A DNA stretch of 9,580 nt. It comes from Microbacteriaceae bacterium. GTDB lineage: Bacteria; Actinomycetota; Actinomycetes; Actinomycetales; Microbacteriaceae. The notes below the pieces were generated by a model. The model searched no databases and was not told where the DNA came from. It was given only the letters and a program-made list of their open reading frames with translations. Shown piece by piece: positions 6,177-9,580 of this stretch; positions within the stretch are counted from its first letter, which is position 1; each line of letters begins with the position of its first letter. Location of the stretch: positions 1 through 9,580 of the forward strand of contig JAKONM010000298.1 in assembly GCA_022701925.1 (NCBI GenBank). The letters are read 5' to 3'. A program made the position numbers and the translations under genes.

Positions 6177-7417
6177 TCGTCATCGCCAATCCGGGAACGC
6201 ATCCCGAGCTCACGCATCTCGCCGAGGGGCTGGCGCGGTCGGGCGACCTGCGGTACCTGACCAGCGCATCCTGGGCCCGGGACTCCGCCCCCATGCGCCT
6301 GGCTTCACTGGCTCCTCGCTCCCGAGCGTCCCGCACCTTCCGACGTCGCGCGCTGCCGCCCGCAGTGCGAGCCGATCAGGTCGTCCGCGTCGCAGGACTG
6401 CGCGAGGTCGCCTTCCAGGTCGCCAGGTCGCGCGGCATGCGCGTGGGGGACCGCCTCATGTTCGCGCTCAACCGTCGGTTCCAGGAGCAGGCCGGCCGGC
6501 ACATCCGCCGCCTCGCCCCCGACGTGCTCGTCGCGCAGTACACGGCGGCGAAGGAGCTGTTCGAGGTGCCGGGCGATCACCTGCGCGTGCTGAACCACCC
6601 GATCGTCCACCACGCATGGATGACGCAGCAGGAGCGCCTCGAGGAGGCCGACAACCCGGAGTGGGCGCCGTTCCTGCGCGGATCGCACAGCCCCGAGGCG
6701 GTGCTGCAGGAGATGCGCGAGCGCATGGACGCCGAGATCGCCGTCGCCGACGCCGTGCTCGTGCCCAGCGAGTTCGTCCGCCGCACCTTCGTGGACAGCG
6801 GCGTCGATCCGGCCAAGCTGCTGGTGTCGAACCTCGGTGCAGACCTGCCGCAGGTGGCCGACCGGGGGCCGGCGCGGGACGATCGTCCGCTCCAGGTCGT
6901 CTATGCCGGACAGGTGACGCAGCGCAAGGGGATCTCCTACTTGCTGGAAGCGGTGCAGCGGGTGCCGCAGGTCGAGCTGACCGTCATGGGGCATCCGACT
7001 GCGGGCATCGAACCGATGATCGCCCGCTACCCGAGGGTGCGGATGCTGCGGTCCGGCACGCGGCCGGAGCTGTTCGAGCAGTTCCAGGCGGCCGACCTCC
7101 TGGCGCTGCCGTCCTTGGCGGAGGGCTTCCCGCTGGTCGCCATCGAGGCCATGGCGAACGGCCTCGCACCCGTGCTCACCGACGCCGCGGCCGCGGACGA
7201 CCTGGTCGAGGACGGCGTCAGCGGCTACCGGGTGCGTGCCCGCAGCGTGGACGACCTGGTGCGCGTCCTGCAGCAGGCCGCGGGAGATCGTGCAGCGGTC
7301 GCCGGTGCTGGCCGGGCGGCCCGAGCGCGCGCCGAGCGCTTCACCTGGGCGGCTTACGAGCAGCGGACGATCGCGATGCTGCACGACCTCGTGGTGGACC
7401 GCGCAGCGCGCGCCTGA
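6173..7417 (+). CDS. GT4 family glycosyltransferase
   Basis: A 414-residue GT-B glycosyltransferase with a well-supported start (ATG with GGAGGA 6 nt away). The donor-binding domain begins near 240 (LQVVYAGQVTQRKGISYLLE, R251 and K252). A canonical EX7E motif is present, EGFPLVAIE, E317 to E325, followed by AMANGLAPVL where most relatives have a Gly-x-Pro turn. Before it, MDAEIAVADAVLVPSEFVRR (185-204) and LLVSNLGADL (216-225) match the layout of the protein encoded at 807-2024, so the two are probably diverged relatives acting on similar substrates. The N-terminal 110 residues are Arg-rich (for example RASRTFRRRALPPAVR, 51-66), a possible membrane-surface contact. It is followed after 42 nt by the GT2 gene and probably forms an operon with it. 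Sugar specificity is unknown. Confidence 0.87.
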   Translation: MIVIANPGTHPELTHLAEGLARSGDLRYLTSASWARDSAPMRLASLAPRSRASRTFRRRALPPAVRADQVVRVAGLREVAFQVARSRGMRVGDRLMFALNRRFQEQAGRHIRRLAPDVLVAQYTAAKELFEVPGDHLRVLNHPIVHHAWMTQQERLEEADNPEWAPFLRGSHSPEAVLQEMRERMDAEIAVADAVLVPSEFVRRTFVDSGVDPAKLLVSNLGADLPQVADRGPARDDRPLQVVYAGQVTQRKGISYLLEAVQRVPQVELTVMGHPTAGIEPMIARYPRVRMLRSGTRPELFEQFQAADLLALPSLAEGFPLVAIEAMANGLAPVLTDAAAADDLVEDGVSGYRVRARSVDDLVRVLQQAAGDRAAVAGAGRAARARAERFTWAAYEQRTIAMLHDLVVDRAARA

Positions 7418-7459
7418 CCACACGCCTCGCGGACCACGGATCGGGCAGGAGCACGGAGC

Positions 7460-8437
7460 ATGCGCATCACGGTGGCGATGGCGACGTACAACGGAGTGCG
7501 TCACCTCGACGAGCAGCTGGCCAGCATCGAGGCGCAGACCCGTCCGCCTCACGAGCTGGTCGTGGGCGACGACGGATCTACCGACGGCACCGTGGCGCTG
7601 CTGCAGCGGTTCGCGAGGCGGGCCCCGTTCGCGGTGCGGATCCTGCAGCACGCGGAGAACCTCGGTCCCGACCAGAACTTCAGCGCCGTCATCGCCGCCG
7701 CCACGGGCGACGTCGTGCTCTGCTGCGACCAGGACGACCGGTGGCATCCGGACAAGATCGCCCGGCTCGCCGCCGTGCTGGAAGCGGAGCCGCAGGTCGG
7801 CCTCGTGATGAGCGACGCCGCTCTGGTCGACGAGCAGATGCGCCCGACCGGCACGACGCTGTGGGGCCGGTTCGAGTTCGGGCGCGGCCTGCGGGATCGC
7901 GTCCGGCAGGGGGACGGCTTCGCCGTCTTCGCCCGCCGCATGCCCGTCTACGGCTGCACCATCGCGGTGCGCACCGCCCTCGCCGCGCACTTCCTGCCCG
8001 TTCCGCGAGGAGCGACCTTCGACTCCTGGATCGGGCAGGTGGTCGCCGTCGTCGCCGAGGTGCGGCTGATCGAGGAGCCGCTGATCGACTACCGGCAGCA
8101 CGCGGCGCAGTTCACCGGGTTCGCCGAGGGGTCCAGGTGGGCGCGGCTCCGCGGGATGGTGACCCGCAGCGATGCCGCCGCGGTGCGATCTGAGCTCGTC
8201 CGTCTGGAGGCGATGGAGCGCCGGCTGGCGCTCCTGCCGCAGTCCGGGGCGAGGGATCGAGCGCAGGTCGTGACCTCCGACCGGCTCCGCCTCGCACGCA
8301 GGCGCCTCGCCGCCCGGGCGTCCGTTCGCCGCAGAGCACCCCTCATCGCCGTCGGCCTGGCGCGCGGAGAGTATCGCCGCGGCGCCCAGGGGCTGCGCAG
8401 CGCGTTGATCGACCTGATCGCCCCGCGCGACCGTTGA
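7460..8437 (+). CDS. GT2 family glycosyltransferase, RgpF/WfgS-like (probable rhamnosyltransferase type)
   Basis: A 325-residue GT-A enzyme. The ATG at 7460 has AGGAG (7447-7451) 8 nt upstream. MRITVAMATYNGVRHLDEQL (1-20) is the nucleotide-binding start, DDGSTDGT (37-44) the first aspartate motif, and CDQDDRWHPDKI (89-100) the metal-binding DxD region (D90, D92). YGCTIAVR (164-171), FDSWIG (187-192, with D188 the likely base region) and LIDYRQHAAQFTG (208-220) are the conserved later motifs of the group that includes RgpF- and WfgS/WfeV-like enzymes, many of which transfer rhamnose or glucose. The basic C-terminus with GLARGEYRRGAQGLRSALIDL (299-319) is also typical of the group and may touch the membrane. 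Naming the sugar as rhamnose is inference. It is likely cotranscribed with 6173-7417, and its stop lies 3 nt from that of the convergent beta-helix gene. Confidence 0.9.
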   Translation: MRITVAMATYNGVRHLDEQLASIEAQTRPPHELVVGDDGSTDGTVALLQRFARRAPFAVRILQHAENLGPDQNFSAVIAAATGDVVLCCDQDDRWHPDKIARLAAVLEAEPQVGLVMSDAALVDEQMRPTGTTLWGRFEFGRGLRDRVRQGDGFAVFARRMPVYGCTIAVRTALAAHFLPVPRGATFDSWIGQVVAVVAEVRLIEEPLIDYRQHAAQFTGFAEGSRWARLRGMVTRSDAAAVRSELVRLEAMERRLALLPQSGARDRAQVVTSDRLRLARRRLAARASVRRRAPLIAVGLARGEYRRGAQGLRSALIDLIAPRDR

Positions 8438-8442
8438 CGGTC
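8429..8442. terminator. Short dyad at the convergent junction, weak terminator candidate
   Basis: GACCG (8429-8433), TTGA, CGGTC (8438-8442) can form a 5-bp hairpin that includes the stop codon of the GT2 gene and nearly touches that of the opposite gene. There is no T tract on either strand. A perfect 10-bp palindrome, CTGGTACCAG, lies at 8450-8459 inside the next gene. At best this is a weak bidirectional terminator. Confidence 0.2.
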
Positions 8443-9580
8443 AGGTGGACTGGTACCAGATGCCGTCGTAGCGCGTGAAGGTGTAGGTGCGACCCTTCTT
8501 CAGCCTGATGCGTCGACCGGTCGCGGTGACGATGCGCGGGCCCGGTGCGATGGCCACCTTGGCGCTCCCGAGGATCCGGACCGTCTGGCCCTCCGCGCCG
8601 CCGACGAAGGCGCGCACGACGGTGGCTCGTCGGTAGTCGAAGAGCGCGACCACGCCGGCATCGGTCACGTCGATGCGGCTGGTGCCCGAGCGGGGGCGCA
8701 CGGCGTGCCCGCCCACCGCAGGAGCGGAGCCGAGGAATCCCTCGGTGTACCAGCGCGTGTTCACGGACCGGTCCACCGTGCAGCCGACATAGCTGTTGCG
8801 TGCGACCGCGCTGCCGTTGTTCACGGTGTCCCGGAATCCGTGCCGCACCAGCTTGGACGAGGAGGTCACAACATTGCAGGCGGCGAAGCTGTTGCCGCCG
8901 CCACGCACAGACCAGGCGTCGTAGGCGCCCGAGCGGTACTGGCTGTTGCCCACCGAGGAGCAGGCGGCGAATACGTTGCCGCTGCCGCCGACCACCAGGC
9001 CCTCACCCAGATTGGTGTCCCCGCGGACGCCGGTGAAGCGGCTGGAATCCGCAGTGATCCACCAGCCGGCGTCGCTGGTCTCGGCGACCGAGTCGGACAC
9101 GAAATGGTTGGTGCCGCGCACTGCTGCCGCGACGACCCGCTTGTCGGGGGAGGTGCGCACCGTCACGGAGGCCGTGAACTCGCAGCGCGACACCGTGTGA
9201 TCGGTCCCGCTGAGGTCGAAGGCCCCCTGCACCCGCGATCGTGACCGGTCGAGCAGTGCATTGGTGATCAGCAGGTCCTCGAAGATGCTGGCCATGCCGC
9301 CCTCGACGAGGACGCCCTGGTCCCGAGTGCCGTTCACGTGCACCCGCCGCAGCGCGCACCACGTCGGCCTGCGCAGCCGGATGCCGCCTGACGACGTCGA
9401 GCCCTGCACGTCGATGCCGGAGATCCCGGCGCCCAGCAGGGCCTCGGCGGGGGAGTCGACCACCCATCCGCGCAGCGCGGCGCCGGCCACCAGCAGCACC
9501 GCGGTCGCCCGGCGGGGTATCGCGATGTACCCGTGGTTGCTGGCTCCGCTGACGAGGTGCACCCCGCTCTGCAGCACGAC
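8441..9580 (-). CDS. Right-handed beta-helix (pectin-lyase-like) protein, N-terminus outside window
   Basis: The frame is open to the window edge, so the start is missing; 379 residues are visible (numbered here from the GTG at 9577). Residues 30-270 show the irregular rung repeats of a right-handed parallel beta-helix: short hydrophobic strands such as GVLVEGG, GLVVGGSG and AWSVRGGGN, with Asn/Ser/Gly turns. A recurring unit N-x-F/Y-x-x-C appears at 201-206, 229-234 and 261-266. The C-terminal part, about 305-378, is a separate beta module (FVGGAEGQTVRILG, then KKGRTYTFTRYDGIWYQST) like those ending phage tailspikes and pectate-lyase-superfamily proteins. Family members cleave, epimerise or bind acidic or acetylated polysaccharides outside the cell, which suits this locus. 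No catalytic triad can be assigned, so an inactive structural role is possible. A signal peptide, if any, lies beyond the window. Confidence 0.78.
   Translation of the reverse strand, partial: VVLQSGVHLVSGASNHGYIAIPRRATAVLLVAGAALRGWVVDSPAEALLGAGISGIDVQGSTSSGGIRLRRPTWCALRRVHVNGTRDQGVLVEGGMASIFEDLLITNALLDRSRSRVQGAFDLSGTDHTVSRCEFTASVTVRTSPDKRVVAAAVRGTNHFVSDSVAETSDAGWWITADSSRFTGVRGDTNLGEGLVVGGSGNVFAACSSVGNSQYRSGAYDAWSVRGGGNSFAACNVVTSSSKLVRHGFRDTVNNGSAVARNSYVGCTVDRSVNTRWYTEGFLGSAPAVGGHAVRPRSGTSRIDVTDAGVVALFDYRRATVVRAFVGGAEGQTVRILGSAKVAIAPGPRIVTATGRRIRLKKGRTYTFTRYDGIWYQST

Noticed and set aside
5821..6336. 172-residue N-terminal extension of the minus-strand GT4 gene upstream of 5820
   Set aside because: The ATG at 5820 has a perfect ribosome binding site and starts exactly at the conserved GT4 N-terminus; the extension would overlap the start of the divergent gene at 6173.
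6305..8101. 598-codon minus-strand ORF, the longest open frame in the window
   Set aside because: It spans two well-supported genes (GT4 and GT2) on the other strand; its composition (His, Asp, Arg, Gln, Gly) is that of a shadow frame and no domain is recognisable.
1..9580. CRISPR arrays, tRNAs, insertion sequences, attachment sites
   Set aside because: I looked for regularly spaced repeats, cloverleaf-like segments, transposase motifs and terminal inverted repeats and saw none.

Overview
The window is very GC-rich, with third codon positions almost always G or C. It uses GTG starts and AGGAG-type ribosome binding sites. Together these point to a high-GC actinobacterium, perhaps of the Microbacteriaceae type (inference; no taxonomic marker is present). 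It lies inside a cell-surface or extracellular polysaccharide locus. I see six complete genes, one gene cut at each window edge that brings the visible proteins to seven, and no tRNA, rRNA, transposase or CRISPR array.

Layout: (1) 1-810 (+), the C-terminal part of a Wzx/MOP-type flippase, joined by a GTGA overlap to (2) 807-2024 (+), a GT4 glycosyltransferase. (3) 2052-3185 (-), a second GT4 enzyme, converges on it with a 27-nt gap. (4) 3374-4732 (+), a WcaI/WbuB-like GT4 enzyme, is divergent from (3). (5) 4702-5820 (-), a fourth GT4 enzyme, overlaps the 3' end of (4) by 31 nt tail to tail. A 352-nt divergent gap, 5821-6172, follows. It is not empty: it holds a strong unassigned Shine-Dalgarno, two short ORFs linked by GTGA and ATGA overlaps into the next gene, and a segment with coding-like base periodicity. 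(6) 6173-7417 (+), a fifth GT4 enzyme resembling (2), is followed by (7) 7460-8437 (+), a GT2 enzyme of the RgpF/WfgS-like rhamnosyltransferase type. (8) 8441-9580 (-), a right-handed beta-helix (pectin-lyase-like) protein cut by the window end, converges on (7) with only 3 nt between stop codons.

How the genes fit together: the GT4 and GT2 enzymes would assemble a branched repeat unit on a lipid carrier at the inner membrane face, and the flippase would move it across. The beta-helix protein is the sort of factor that binds, trims or modifies the finished polymer. Sugar specificities cannot be read from sequence. No initiating phosphoglycosyltransferase, Wzy polymerase, chain-length regulator or nucleotide-sugar gene lies here, so the locus must extend beyond the window.

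The most unusual features are the strand-switching layout, with three nearly gapless convergent junctions, the coupled short ORFs at 6004-6176, and a cysteine-bearing repeat in the beta-helix protein.
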